DNA from: Curvibacter lanceolatus ATCC 14669
Lineage (GTDB): Bacteria; Pseudomonadota; Gammaproteobacteria; Burkholderiales; Burkholderiaceae_C
Direction of reading: 5' to 3'
Length of the DNA stretch: 64,000 nt
Assembly (NCBI RefSeq): GCF_000381265.1
Contig: NZ_KB906259.1
Span: 62,001-126,000 of the forward strand
Shown: one piece after another, positions 45,424 to 56,171 of the stretch
Layout of the letters: every line of letters starts with the position of its first letter
How positions within the stretch are numbered: position 1 is the first letter of the stretch
Notes under the pieces: generated by a model
The model's database searches: none
What the model saw: only the letters and a program-made list of their open reading frames with translations
What the model was told of the DNA's origin: nothing
Translations under genes and position numbers: made by a program

Positions 45424-46767
45424 TCAGGCCAGCGCCTGCTCCACCGCCAGGGCCACGCTGGCCAGGCGCGCATCGTCGCCGCGCACCGAGGCCAGCATCA
45501 GCCCCACCGGCAGCTCGCCCGCGGCCTGACAAGGCAGGCTGAAGGCACAGCCGTCGAGGTAGTTGAAGGCAAAGGTGTTGCGCAGCAACAGGCCATTGGC
45601 CTTGAAGAAGGCCTCGTCGGACGCCACCAGTTCGTCCATGGCCGGCGCCAGCACCGGCACGGTGGGGCACAGCACCGCATCAAAGCCTTCCAGCAGCGCC
45701 TCCACCCGGGCAATCCAGTCGGCGCGGTGGTCTTGCATGGCGATGTACTCACGGGCCAAGACAGACGCCCCCAGCTCGATGCGGGCCGCCACACGGGGGT
45801 CGAACTGCGCCCGTGCCCGGGCCAGGCGCTGGTGGTGCACGGCATAGGCTTCGACAGGTGAAAAGCCGCCGGGCGCGTTCAGGCGTGGGATCTCGGCCAG
45901 CTCGCCCAAGGGGATCTCGATCAACTGTGCACCGGCCGCCGACAGGCGGGTGAGCGCGTGGGCGTAAGCCTGGGCCACGGCGGGCTCCAGGGCATCGAGC
46001 AGCACGGTCTGCGGCAAGGCCAGGCGCAGGCCGGCCAGCGGGCGGCGTTGTACGGCCAGCGGCGCGCCGGCCAGCACGGCATCCACCGTCAGGCAATCGG
46101 CCACGCTGCGGGTCATGGCGCACACCGTGTCCAGGCTGCGCGACAGCTCCAGCGCGCCCTGGCGCGGCACGCGCGACTGGGTGCTCTTGAAGCCCACCAG
46201 GCCGCACAGGGCCGCCGGGATGCGGATCGAGCCCCCCGTGTCAGAGCCCAGGCCGGCCACCGCCAGGCCCAGGGCCACCGACACCGCCGCGCCGGACGAA
46301 GAGCCACCGGGGATGCGCGCCAGCGCGGCATCGGCCGGGTTGCGCGGGGTACCGTGATGGGGGTTGATGCCCACGCCCGAAAACGCGAACTCGGTCATGT
46401 TGGTCTTGCCCAGCAGGGCCGCCCCGGCGCTGCGCAGGCGGGCCACGGCCGGGGCATCGGCCAGGGCGGCGGGCTCGCCACGGCAGACCACCGAGCCGGC
46501 CAGCGTGGTCTCACCGGCCACGTCGTACAGGTCCTTGATGCTGACGGGCAGGCCGGCCAGGGCCGGGGGGGCCACGCCGGCGGCGCGCTGCGCATCGGCA
46601 TGGCGGGCCGCAGCCAGGGCGGCCTCGGGGTACAGGGTGGTGAAGACGCTGGCCGCCGCCGGGGCGGCCGCGGCCTCCAGGGCGCCGGCCACCAGGGCCT
46701 CGCAACTGGTTTCGCCCCGCGCCAGGCGGGCCTTGAGAACGGGAATGGTGTCGGTGATGAAGCGCAT
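45424..46767 (-). CDS. Amidase (amidase-signature family)
   Basis: A 447-residue hydrolase. The Ser-Ser-Lys triad is present: Lys in GLPVSIKDLYDVAGET, the cis-serine and nucleophile in PGGSSSGAAVSVALGLAVAGLGSDTGGSIRIPAALCG. The C-terminus with SLPCQAAGELPVGLML is typical. Amidase-signature enzymes cleave amides, ureas or carbamates; the exact substrate is unknown, and gatA is unlikely because no gatB/gatC is nearby. Convergent with the FUSC gene. Cytoplasmic. Confidence 0.9.
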   Translation of the reverse strand: MRFITDTIPVLKARLARGETSCEALVAGALEAAAAPAAASVFTTLYPEAALAAARHADAQRAAGVAPPALAGLPVSIKDLYDVAGETTLAGSVVCRGEPAALADAPAVARLRSAGAALLGKTNMTEFAFSGVGINPHHGTPRNPADAALARIPGGSSSGAAVSVALGLAVAGLGSDTGGSIRIPAALCGLVGFKSTQSRVPRQGALELSRSLDTVCAMTRSVADCLTVDAVLAGAPLAVQRRPLAGLRLALPQTVLLDALEPAVAQAYAHALTRLSAAGAQLIEIPLGELAEIPRLNAPGGFSPVEAYAVHHQRLARARAQFDPRVAARIELGASVLAREYIAMQDHRADWIARVEALLEGFDAVLCPTVPVLAPAMDELVASDEAFFKANGLLLRNTFAFNYLDGCAFSLPCQAAGELPVGLMLASVRGDDARLASVALAVEQALA

Positions 46768-46851
46768 GGGCCCCTCGCAATTCAGCCAACCGGCATTATC
46801 GGGCGGGGGCGGGAGGCGCTGCCGCCAGGGCTTTCAGGGCCACCAGGGCTT

Positions 46852-47718
46852 TCAGCGTGCCGGGGTCTCGGTCGGGGTGCCCGGCGCCAGCAGGCTCCAC
46901 TCGAGCAGGGCCACATAGCCGTCGCTGCAGGCCAGCACCAGGCGCGGCCCGTCGCTGTGCACCACCGCGCCGGGGGGAAAGCGGTGCCCCTGCTTCCAGG
47001 CCGCGGCACGGCGCACATGGAAGACCACGTTGTTGACCCGCGCCAGGCATTCAAAGCGGCCAAAGGCGCGCAACTGGGTCTGCAACTCGTCCACGCCGCG
47101 CTCGAAATCCAGCAGGCGGTCAGCGTCGCTCCAGAGCTTCACGTAATGGCCCTCGCCCTGGGGCTGGGCCTGGTCCCACAGGGCGTCCAGGTTCATGGCC
47201 ACGGCGGTGGCCAGTTGGCCGGCGGCGATCTGGGTCTTGAGGTCCAGGCTTTCATGGCATTCATCGTCCGCCAGCTCAAAGCTGCGGCTGGCCAGCACGG
47301 CGCCGGCATCGAACTCGTGGGTGACCTGGTGGCAGCTCACGGCCCAGCGCTTTTGCCGGTCCAGCAGGGCCTGCACCAGGGGGTAAGGCCCACGGTAGCG
47401 CGGCAGCGGCGAGGGGTGGAAGTTGATCGCATAGCGCAGGTAGGGTGCCCAGTCGCCGATGCGCCACTGGTAGCTGGCCAGCACCAGCAGCTCGCAATCA
47501 CGGGCCTGCAGATCCACCATGGCGGCCTGGTCCAGCGGCGAGAGCTGGATGTCCAGCCCCAGGCTGCGGGCGTAGGCGATGGTGGCCTTGTTGTGCGAGA
47601 TGCGCTCGTCGGTGGGCGCCGTGAACAGCTTCACCGGCTGCCATCCCGCCTCGACAAAGGCCTTGAAAACACCGAGATAACGGTCGGTGGCCGTGATGGC
47701 AAAGCGCCGCTCTGGCAT
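46852..47718 (-). CDS. Formyltransferase-like protein (not fmt in context)
   Basis: A 288-residue protein with a formyltransferase core: INFHPSPLPRYRGPYPLVQAL (catalytic Asn-x-His and HPSxLP) and THEFDAGAVLAS with the catalytic Asp. The C-terminal OB-like domain is present (RFECLARVNNVVFHV). This is close to methionyl-tRNA formyltransferase, but no def, rsmB or other fmt neighbour occurs, so it is probably a paralogue acting on a sugar or other amine (inference). The ATG at 47718 has AGGAAG upstream; a longer frame upstream is not protein-like. Confidence 0.82.
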   Translation of the reverse strand: MPERRFAITATDRYLGVFKAFVEAGWQPVKLFTAPTDERISHNKATIAYARSLGLDIQLSPLDQAAMVDLQARDCELLVLASYQWRIGDWAPYLRYAINFHPSPLPRYRGPYPLVQALLDRQKRWAVSCHQVTHEFDAGAVLASRSFELADDECHESLDLKTQIAAGQLATAVAMNLDALWDQAQPQGEGHYVKLWSDADRLLDFERGVDELQTQLRAFGRFECLARVNNVVFHVRRAAAWKQGHRFPPGAVVHSDGPRLVLACSDGYVALLEWSLLAPGTPTETPAR

Positions 47719-47897
47719 GGGCTTCCTGGGCTGGTTCAAGGGGGCGCCAGCCCTCAGGCGCCACCACCCAAGGTGGCGGCCCCGGGGGCCGGTGTCACCA
47801 TTTTGAAAGCCGCAGGTAAAGGCCGATTGAGGTTTTGGTAAACGGCCGGTAGCAGGGGAAGGCAGCCTGTACCAAGCGATCCAGGCGATCCAGGCGA

Positions 47898-48245
47898 CTA
47901 GCGTGGGGGCAGGCGGGGATTGCTGTCGCGCACATCCCCCACGTCGATGATCTCGCGCACCTCGACATCGGTGACATCGGCCGGCGCATGGCGCCCGGCA
48001 CCGCCGGGCCCTGCCTGGCCGCGCCGCAGCACGTCGCCGAACTGCTGGCCCAGGTCGAAACGCCGCACCCAGGGGGTGACGGGGCGCCCCGTGAGGCGGG
48101 CCCAGCCGGCCCGCAGGGTCCAGGCCAGGGCCAGCACGGCCATGGCCGCGAGCAGGCTGAGCACCAGCACCAGCGCGGCCGCCACCAGCAGCAGGCGCAA
48201 CAAGAGACGGGACAAAGAGGCCAGGGCCTGGTTGAGTCCGGACAT
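47898..48245 (-). CDS. Small membrane protein, hypothetical
   Basis: A 115-residue protein of unknown function. A long hydrophobic stretch spans residues about 10-45 (LLLRLLLVAAALVLVLSLLAAMAVLALAW), followed by a basic region and a hydrophilic tail with acidic DVTDVEVREIIDVGD. It is preceded by AAGGAACCCATG, a good ribosome-binding site. It follows clpB on the same strand after a terminator. It looks like a single- or double-pass inner-membrane protein. I do not recognise a named domain. Confidence 0.7.
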   Translation of the reverse strand: MSGLNQALASLSRLLLRLLLVAAALVLVLSLLAAMAVLALAWTLRAGWARLTGRPVTPWVRRFDLGQQFGDVLRRGQAGPGGAGRHAPADVTDVEVREIIDVGDVRDSNPRLPPR

Positions 48246-48262
48246 GGGTTCCTTTCAAGACG

Positions 48263-48292
48263 AAAAGCCCGACGCGCCAGGCGCGTCGGGCT
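48263..48292 (-). terminator. Terminator of clpB
   Basis: AGCCCGACGCGCC / GGCGCGTCGGGCT stem-loop (48266-48292), followed on the minus strand by TTTT. It lies 63 bp past the clpB stop. Confidence 0.85.
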
Positions 48293-48354
48293 GTGCATGC
48301 CCCTCAGATGGAGCCGCAGCGGCAAAGTTCAAGCCGTCGTGGGCCGGAGCCCGT

Positions 48355-50961
<2,607 letters not shown>

Positions 50962-50989
50962 GGGTGATCTCCAGTTGAACTGCAACTTG

Positions 50990-51011
50990 TGCCCAACAGG
51001 CTTATTTCAAG
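50990..51011 (-). promoter_or_regulatory. Possible sigma-32 promoter of clpB
   Basis: CTTGAAA (51005-51011 on the minus strand) is an exact match to the sigma-32 -35. The -10 region about 13-16 bp on is only a partial match to CCCCATnT. Placed about 45 bp before the clpB ATG. Confidence 0.45.
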
Positions 51012-51048
51012 GGCCGGCCGACACCTGGGTGCTGACTAAAATCAAAGC

Positions 51049-51621
51049 ATGGAGATCCACCAACTGTCGCTTCAGTACCAGCGCGAGCAAGACCGCATCC
51101 TGATGCGCTTCAACACCACCTCGCGCGAGGAGTTGCGGCTGTGGCTGACGCGCCTGCTGCTCAAGGGCTGGTGGCCCATGCTGCTCGGTGAAGTGCCCGC
51201 CCCCGCCACCAGCGAGGGGCCCCAGGCCACGGCGGGACCGGCCGGGCTGCCGGATCAGGGCACGCCGCCCATCCAGGCGATGCCGGCCCCCACACCCCAT
51301 GCCGACTACGGGCAACCCTTTCGCGCCGACTATGTCACCCTGCCTTTGGGCGAAACCCCCTTGCTGGTGACCGAGGTCAGCCAGCAGCGGCGTGGCGACA
51401 AGCTGGCCATCTCGTTTCTGGAGCGGCTGGACCCGCAGGCCCCGGGCCGCACGGTGGATGTCGAATTCGAGACGGGCCTGCAGCAGGGCCTGCGCCAACT
51501 GCTGACCCTGACGCTGGGCCAGACCGACTGGAACCTGCCCGACACGCCCCAGGCGCCGCCAGCGGCCCCCTCAGCACTCAACACGCCCCCCACAGCCAGC
51601 CGCTCAGGCTACCTGCACTGA
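51049..51621 (+). CDS. Hypothetical protein, 190 residues
   Basis: No family recognised. The first 45 residues are well ordered (MEIHQLSLQYQREQDRILMR, EELRLWLTRLLLKGWWPML), then a Pro/Ala-rich stretch (about 48-84), a second ordered section (FRADYVTLPLGETPLLVTEVSQQ, KLAISFLE) and a Pro-rich tail. It may be a small beta-sheet protein with a disordered linker. Divergent from clpB; convergent with moaE. The opening resembles small flagellar or secretion accessory proteins only in vague outline, so no function is given. Confidence 0.65.
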   Translation: MEIHQLSLQYQREQDRILMRFNTTSREELRLWLTRLLLKGWWPMLLGEVPAPATSEGPQATAGPAGLPDQGTPPIQAMPAPTPHADYGQPFRADYVTLPLGETPLLVTEVSQQRRGDKLAISFLERLDPQAPGRTVDVEFETGLQQGLRQLLTLTLGQTDWNLPDTPQAPPAAPSALNTPPTASRSGYLH

Positions 51622-51641
51622 GGTGCAAGCGCCCGGGCCCC

Positions 51642-52130
51642 TCAGGCGTTGCGCGCCTCGATGCCCCAGCGCGCCAGCGCGGCGTCGTCACTGACCCGAG
51701 CATCCACCCACTGCGCGCCCTGCGGGGTCTGCTCTTTCTTCCAGAACGGGGCCTGGGTCTTGAGGTAGTCCATCAGGAACTCGCAGCCCAGAAAGCTCTG
51801 CCCCCGGTGCGCCGAGGTGACCGCGACCAGCACGATCTGCTCGCCGGGCTGCAACAGCCCCACGCGGTGCACCACCCGGGCGCCATACAGGTCAAAACGC
51901 TGGTGGGCCTGATCGATCATGGCCTCGATGGCGCGCTCGGTCATGCCGGGGTAGTGCTCCAGCTCCATGGACAGCACGGGCGCGCCGTTGTTGCCCTCGT
52001 TGCCGCCACGCACGGTGCCGACAAAACTGCACACGGCGCCCACACGCCGGTCATGGGCGCGCAGCGCGGCCAATTCGGCAGAAACATCAAAGTCGGCGGT
52101 CTGGATCGCCACACGGGGTAATCGGCTCAT
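51642..52130 (-). CDS. moaE: Molybdopterin synthase catalytic subunit MoaE
   Basis: A 162-residue protein that transfers sulfur from MoaD to cyclic pyranopterin to make molybdopterin. Motifs: SFVGTVRGGNEG, ELEHYPGMTERAIEAMID, RVVHRVGLLQPGEQIVLVAVTSAHRG, and the catalytic lysine segment YLKTQAPFWKKE. The start is set at 52130 (MSRLPRV); an ATG three codons earlier is also in frame. It is on the same strand as moaD but separated from it by about 4.7 kb of other genes. Confidence 0.95.
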   Translation of the reverse strand: MSRLPRVAIQTADFDVSAELAALRAHDRRVGAVCSFVGTVRGGNEGNNGAPVLSMELEHYPGMTERAIEAMIDQAHQRFDLYGARVVHRVGLLQPGEQIVLVAVTSAHRGQSFLGCEFLMDYLKTQAPFWKKEQTPQGAQWVDARVSDDAALARWGIEARNA

Positions 52131-52187
52131 GGGCTGCATTTTGGCACCGCCGCCATGCCCGCGGGCGGCGGCGTTTATACTGCGCCG

Positions 52188-52289
52188 ATGTTCACCGCCG
52201 CAACCCAGCCAGCCACCGAGCGCCATGCGCCCGGCTCGCCCGCGCTGGCTTGTGGCGTGAACAAAAGCAAAAAACCCCAGCTCATCTGA
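52188..52289 (+). CDS. Possible leader peptide with clustered lysine codons
   Basis: A 33-codon frame, ATG 52188 to TGA 52289. Near its end are Asn-Lys-Ser-Lys-Lys-Pro, three Lys codons (AAA) within four. A TATACT box six bases upstream would give a leaderless start. The stop codon lies at the edge of the first stem. The lysine codons arise partly from an A-rich tract that also serves a minus-strand terminator, so this may be coincidence. Coding status unproven. Confidence 0.25.
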   Translation: MFTAATQPATERHAPGSPALACGVNKSKKPQLI

Positions 52290-52298
52290 CCGGAGCTG
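52263..52298 (-). terminator. Minus-strand terminator-like hairpin
   Basis: On the minus strand CAGCTC CGGTCAGAT GAGCTG (52278-52298) is followed by GGGTTTTTTGCTTTTG. No gene on this strand clearly needs it; moaE starts downstream. Confidence 0.5.
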
Positions 52299-52343
52299 CG
52301 GTTCCGTCCTCGGATGAGCGATGGAGCCGCACGGCAAGAGCCC

Positions 52344-52366
52344 CAGCCAACCCCGGCTGTTTTTTT
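52344..52366 (+). terminator. Plus-strand terminator-like hairpin ahead of the dapA-like gene
   Basis: CAGCC AACCCC GGCTG (52344-52359) followed by a T7 run to 52366, 70 bp before the dapA-like ATG. It would stop transcription from the TATACT promoter unless antiterminated. Confidence 0.6.
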
Positions 52367-52436
52367 GCCCCAGTCCCTGTTGCGTGTTCGAGGCCGGTTC
52401 ATCCCCGGGTCTTCCACCTTGTCCAAGGAAACACGC

Positions 52437-53372
52437 ATGCCATCACGCACCAGCCCAACCACGCTCAATCAGCCCACCCCCAGCCCATTCCAGGGCCTGT
52501 GGCTGCCTCTGATCACCCCCTTCGATGACGCAAGTCAGGTGGACCACCCCCGCCTGGCCGCCCTCACCCAGCACTACAGCCAGGCACCGCAAGGCCTGAG
52601 CGGCCTGGTGGTGTGTGGCTCGACCGGCGAGGCCGCATCGCTGGCGGAGGCCGAGCAGCAGGCCGTGCTCGACACCGTGCTGGCCCACACCACGCTGCCG
52701 GTGGTGATGGGGCTGTCGGGCTACCACCTGGGCCACACATTGGAACGCCTGGCCGCCCTGGCCAGCTACCCGCTGGCCGGCTGGCTGGTGCCGGCCCCGC
52801 ACTACATCCGCCCCTCTCAGGCCGGCCTGCAGGGCTGGTTCGAACGCATCGCCGACCAGGCCGCGGCGCCTCTGATCGTCTACGACATCCCCTACCGCAC
52901 CGGCTCCACACTGAGCCTGTCCACCCTGCTGGCACTGGCGGAGCACCCCCGCATCCAGGCCATCAAGGACTGTGGAGGCGACCCGGCCAAGACCCAGGCC
53001 CTGATCGAGGATGGCCGGCTGCAGGTGCTGGCCGGGGAGGATGCGCAGATCTTCAGCACCCTGGCCCTGGGCGGCCACGGCGCCATTGCCGCCAGTGCCC
53101 ATTGGCAAACCGGGCGCTTTGCCCGCCTGCTGGCCCTGTTGGCCGCGGCCGATCTGCCGGCCGCTCGGGGTCTCTGGCACAGCCTGCAGCCGATGATCCA
53201 CGCCTTGTTCGCCGAGCCCAACCCGGCCCCCATCAAGGCCTTGCTGGCGGCGCAGGGGCACGACCTGACCCTTCACCTGCCCCATCTCCTGCCCCACTTG
53301 CGCGAGCCCATGACCCCGGCCTCGCCCGGTTTGCTGCAGCGCCTGCTGACGCTGGACCGCGCAGCGGGCTGA
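52437..53372 (+). CDS. Dihydrodipicolinate synthase / N-acetylneuraminate lyase family protein
   Basis: A 311-residue TIM-barrel aldolase. CGSTGEAASL, IVYDIPYRTG (with the active-site Tyr) and the Schiff-base lysine in AIKDCGGD match the DapA/NAL family. DapA condenses pyruvate and aspartate semialdehyde in lysine synthesis; whether this is the main DapA is undecided. The start at 52437 is preceded by AAGGAA. The frame extends 41 residues upstream through the terminator-like hairpin, so the shorter form is preferred. Convergent with no gene; followed by the DUF4397 lipoprotein gene. Confidence 0.88.
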   Translation: MPSRTSPTTLNQPTPSPFQGLWLPLITPFDDASQVDHPRLAALTQHYSQAPQGLSGLVVCGSTGEAASLAEAEQQAVLDTVLAHTTLPVVMGLSGYHLGHTLERLAALASYPLAGWLVPAPHYIRPSQAGLQGWFERIADQAAAPLIVYDIPYRTGSTLSLSTLLALAEHPRIQAIKDCGGDPAKTQALIEDGRLQVLAGEDAQIFSTLALGGHGAIAASAHWQTGRFARLLALLAAADLPAARGLWHSLQPMIHALFAEPNPAPIKALLAAQGHDLTLHLPHLLPHLREPMTPASPGLLQRLLTLDRAAG

Positions 53373-53564
53373 AGCGGGGCAGCTTCACACAGCTTCACCC
53401 AGGCGACACAGTGCGGGCCAGGGGTTCACAAAACCTCACCATGATGACATTCGCTTGTGACGGGGCCCGCTGAAGATCGCGACACGCAGGCGCCAGGGCC
53501 AGAACCAGAGCCAGAGCTCGGGGCATTGGCGCCGACACCGTGTCCCCTCTTTCGAAGCCTACGC

Positions 53565-54878
53565 ATGAAACCCTCTCCAAGCCTTTCCCTCGCCCCCCAA
53601 GCACTGAGCCGCCGCCGCTGGCTGATGGCCCTGGGCAGTCTGGGCATCGCACCGGTGCTGACCGCCTGCGGCAGCGGCGACGACGGCAGCGCCAAGATCC
53701 GGGTGATCAACGCGACGCAGGGCCTGAGCGCACTGGACGCCTACCTGGACACCACCTCCATCGCCAGCAGCGTGGCCAGTGCCGCCGCCAGCAGCTACTA
53801 CGGCGCCGATCCGGACACCTACACCCTGGGCCTGCGCAGTGCAGGCGGTGCGGTGAACAGCCTGGAGTCCTCGCTCACCCTCAGCAAGGACACCTACACC
53901 TCGGTGGTGGTGACGGGCACGCAAAGCGCTCTCAGCACCACCATCTACACCGAAAACGAAAGCACCCCCAGCAGCGGCTACGCCAAACTGCGCCTGATCA
54001 ACGGCCTGCAGACCGGCGACGGGGTGGACGTGTACATCACCACCACCAGCACCACCAGCCTGGACAACCAGTCGGCCGCCATCAGCAACGTGACCGAAGG
54101 CGGCACCAGCTCGTTCAGCAAGGTGAGCAAGGGCACTTACAGCCTGTGGATCACCGGCAATGGCGACACCAGCGACCTGCGCGCTTACGTGGCCAGCATC
54201 ACCCTGTCGGACCAGGGCATCGATACCTTTGTGCTGATCCCCACCAACAGCACCACCCTGGCCAGCGTGCTGCGCCTGCCGCAACAGGGCACCAGCACGA
54301 CCTACGCCTGTACGCTGACCCGGGTGCGCTTTGTGAATGCAGCCTCGGCCACGGCATCGGCCCAGGCCACGCTGGATGGCACAGCGGTCTCCAGCGCCGC
54401 CATCGGCGCCTATGGGGTGTCGTCGTACTCGCAGGTGACGGCGGGTTCGCGTCTGGTGGGCTTCACCATCGGCGGCAGCTCGGTCAGCAGCCAGGTGACG
54501 CTGGTCGCGGGGGACGACATGACGGTGGCGCTGGCCCAGGACAGCAGCGGGGCCTACACCGTGGTGAGCTTTGTGGACAACAACTTCCCATCGACCTCCA
54601 GCACCAAGTCGAAAATCCGCCTGGTCAACCTGGCGGCCACCGCGGGCAGTGCGCAGCTGACCTACAACGGCGGCTCGCTGCTGGCCGACTACACGGCCGC
54701 CAACAGCGCCTCCAGCTACACCAGCTTCACGGCCGGCGAGTACGATTTCGTGATCAGCGCCAGCGGCGGCAGCACCCAGACGGTGGCCAGCTACACCAGT
54801 GTGGCCGGCGTGGTCTACACCGCCTTTGCCTTCGGCACCAGCGCGGTCAGCAAGTTCACGATGCGTCAGGACGGCTGA
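53565..54878 (+). CDS. Lipoprotein with repeated DUF4397 domains
   Basis: A 437-residue exported protein. SRRRW (residues 15-19) then a hydrophobic segment and lipobox LTAC with Cys35 suggest a twin-arginine-like lipoprotein signal. The mature part repeats a beta-sandwich unit four times, each opening with a strand like RVINATQG, RLINGLQ, RFVNAAS or RLVNLAA. It is rich in Ser and Thr. Proteins with DUF4397 are envelope-associated with no defined activity. Convergent with the methylglyoxal-synthase gene, overlapping it by 23 bp. The ATG at 53565 precedes the signal peptide. Confidence 0.83.
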   Translation: MKPSPSLSLAPQALSRRRWLMALGSLGIAPVLTACGSGDDGSAKIRVINATQGLSALDAYLDTTSIASSVASAAASSYYGADPDTYTLGLRSAGGAVNSLESSLTLSKDTYTSVVVTGTQSALSTTIYTENESTPSSGYAKLRLINGLQTGDGVDVYITTTSTTSLDNQSAAISNVTEGGTSSFSKVSKGTYSLWITGNGDTSDLRAYVASITLSDQGIDTFVLIPTNSTTLASVLRLPQQGTSTTYACTLTRVRFVNAASATASAQATLDGTAVSSAAIGAYGVSSYSQVTAGSRLVGFTIGGSSVSSQVTLVAGDDMTVALAQDSSGAYTVVSFVDNNFPSTSSTKSKIRLVNLAATAGSAQLTYNGGSLLADYTAANSASSYTSFTAGEYDFVISASGGSTQTVASYTSVAGVVYTAFAFGTSAVSKFTMRQDG

Positions 54879-55830
54879 AATCAACCCGCTCCAGGGCCTG
54901 GGCCCATTGCGCCGCCATGGCCGGCGAGTTCAGGCAGCTGCAACGGGCGCCAGCGCTCCAGACGGCCCGCTCCATCAGCTGGATGTCGGCCTCGTGCTGG
55001 CGGGCCACGTGCGGGTCTTCAAAAAAGATCACCTTCTGGCAGGCGCCATCGAGCACCAGCTCGGCAATCTGGGCATCGCCGCCCAAGGGGCCGCTTTGGT
55101 AGCGGGTGACCCAGGGCTGGCCCGCGGGCCAGCCGCGCGACCAGGCCAGCTCGTTGAGCAGCCCGCCGGTGGTGCCGGTGGCCACGCGTGATTCGAAGCG
55201 TGACAGCAGGTCAAAGTGCTGGCCGGCAAAGTCGACCATCTGCGCCTTGCGTGCATCGTGGGCGATCAGGGCCAGGGTCTGGTCTGCCGGGTCCAGCTCG
55301 GCCACGGCGGCGGCCCCCAGTCGCTCGGGCGCCAGCCCGGCCACCAGCGCCTCGACCAACACCCATTCCAGGGCGCCCGCCAGGGTCGGCACAAAGGGCT
55401 TGCCATGGGTCACGCACTGGCGTTTCAGGGCCTGGGCTTCAGGAAAGGTGGACGAGGGGTCGACCGGGTCCATCAGAAAGATCACGCCGTCCAGGGCCTC
55501 ACCCGGGGTCAGCCCCCCGGCAATGCGCGAGACCACCCGCATCAGCCCGCCTTCACGCCCATTGGGCAGGCGGTGCAGGCCCGGGTAGTCAACCAGCAGT
55601 TCTTCGTTGAGCAAGGCGTCGAAAGCCGCCCCCACCGTGACCAGTTGCAGGCCCAACTGCCGCACCAGGTCTTCGCTGCTGCGCGCCCATTGGGCCAGCG
55701 CGCTGTCACTGCCCAGGCGGTGCAGGCGATGCGCGATGAGGCCGAAGCGGCGCTGCCCTGCGGCCGTCTGCTGCCAGGACTGCAGCGGGGCCGGCATGGG
55801 CCGGGCCTGGATCGAGGACGATTCGGACAT
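54856..55830 (-). CDS. Tandem methylglyoxal-synthase-like protein, N-terminal copy degenerate
   Basis: A 324-residue protein with two MGS-like domains. The C-terminal one (about residues 186-300) has LALIAHDARK, ATGTTGGLL for phosphate, and the catalytic Asp252 in GPLGGD, then VIFFEDP. Methylglyoxal synthase converts dihydroxyacetone phosphate to methylglyoxal. The N-terminal one (about 28-165) keeps the same fold outline (FGLIAH, LQLVTVG, GVIFLMDPVDPSS) but lacks the TGTTG loop, and Leu replaces Asp (GREGGL). It probably binds but does not catalyse. A single MGS is about 130-150 residues, so this is a duplication and fusion. Confidence 0.82.
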   Translation of the reverse strand: MSESSSIQARPMPAPLQSWQQTAAGQRRFGLIAHRLHRLGSDSALAQWARSSEDLVRQLGLQLVTVGAAFDALLNEELLVDYPGLHRLPNGREGGLMRVVSRIAGGLTPGEALDGVIFLMDPVDPSSTFPEAQALKRQCVTHGKPFVPTLAGALEWVLVEALVAGLAPERLGAAAVAELDPADQTLALIAHDARKAQMVDFAGQHFDLLSRFESRVATGTTGGLLNELAWSRGWPAGQPWVTRYQSGPLGGDAQIAELVLDGACQKVIFFEDPHVARQHEADIQLMERAVWSAGARCSCLNSPAMAAQWAQALERVDFSRPDAS

Positions 55831-55845
55831 GGGGCACCTCCGGGT

Positions 55846-56073
55846 TCAGGGCGCGCGGTGCAGGCGCGGCGCCGATTGCAATGCGATCTGTTCCACCAAC
55901 ACTTCGGCCACATTGGGCAGGCGTGGAGCGCCGGGGGCCAGCAAGGCGGCCTGCAGGCGCTTGAGGTCGGCCACGGTGGGGGCCACCTTGATCTGGCCGA
56001 TGGCGGCCTGGGCGTTGCCACTCTTGAGCAAGGCCATCACTTTGAGGGTCCATTCGTTGTTGTTCTTGGCCAT
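55846..56073 (-). CDS. Small hypothetical protein, 75 residues
   Basis: A compact mostly helical protein: NEWTLKVMALLKSGNAQAAIGQIKVAPTVADLKRLQAALL, then NVAEVLVEQIALQ. No family known to me. A good AAGGA ribosome-binding site precedes the ATG at 56073. It lies 15 bp upstream of the MGS-like gene on the same strand and is probably co-transcribed with it. Divergent from the next gene at 56172. Confidence 0.7.
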   Translation of the reverse strand: MAKNNNEWTLKVMALLKSGNAQAAIGQIKVAPTVADLKRLQAALLAPGAPRLPNVAEVLVEQIALQSAPRLHRAP

Positions 56074-56171
56074 GGGTTCCTTTCGCATCGATCGAGTTCT
56101 TTCCTGCAGCGCGGCTCTGGGCACTCAGGATTGCTTTAGCATTCGGCAGCACTGTAACGCGCACACGCCCC

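Larger units (their letters stand above)
52131..52436. other. Structured region between moaE and the dapA-like gene
   Basis: 306 bp without a long gene. It holds a -10-like TATACT (52176-52181), a 33-codon open frame (52188-52289), two mutually exclusive stems (CAGCTC 52278-52283 with GAGCTG 52293-52298; GCTCATC 52280-52286 with GATGAGC 52313-52319), and two facing terminator-like hairpins. See the separate entries. Confidence 0.5.

Noticed and set aside
46824..46860. Short direct repeat CAGGGCTTTCAG between amidase and formyltransferase genes
   Set aside because: Two close short copies in a GC-rich gap; too short to call an element.
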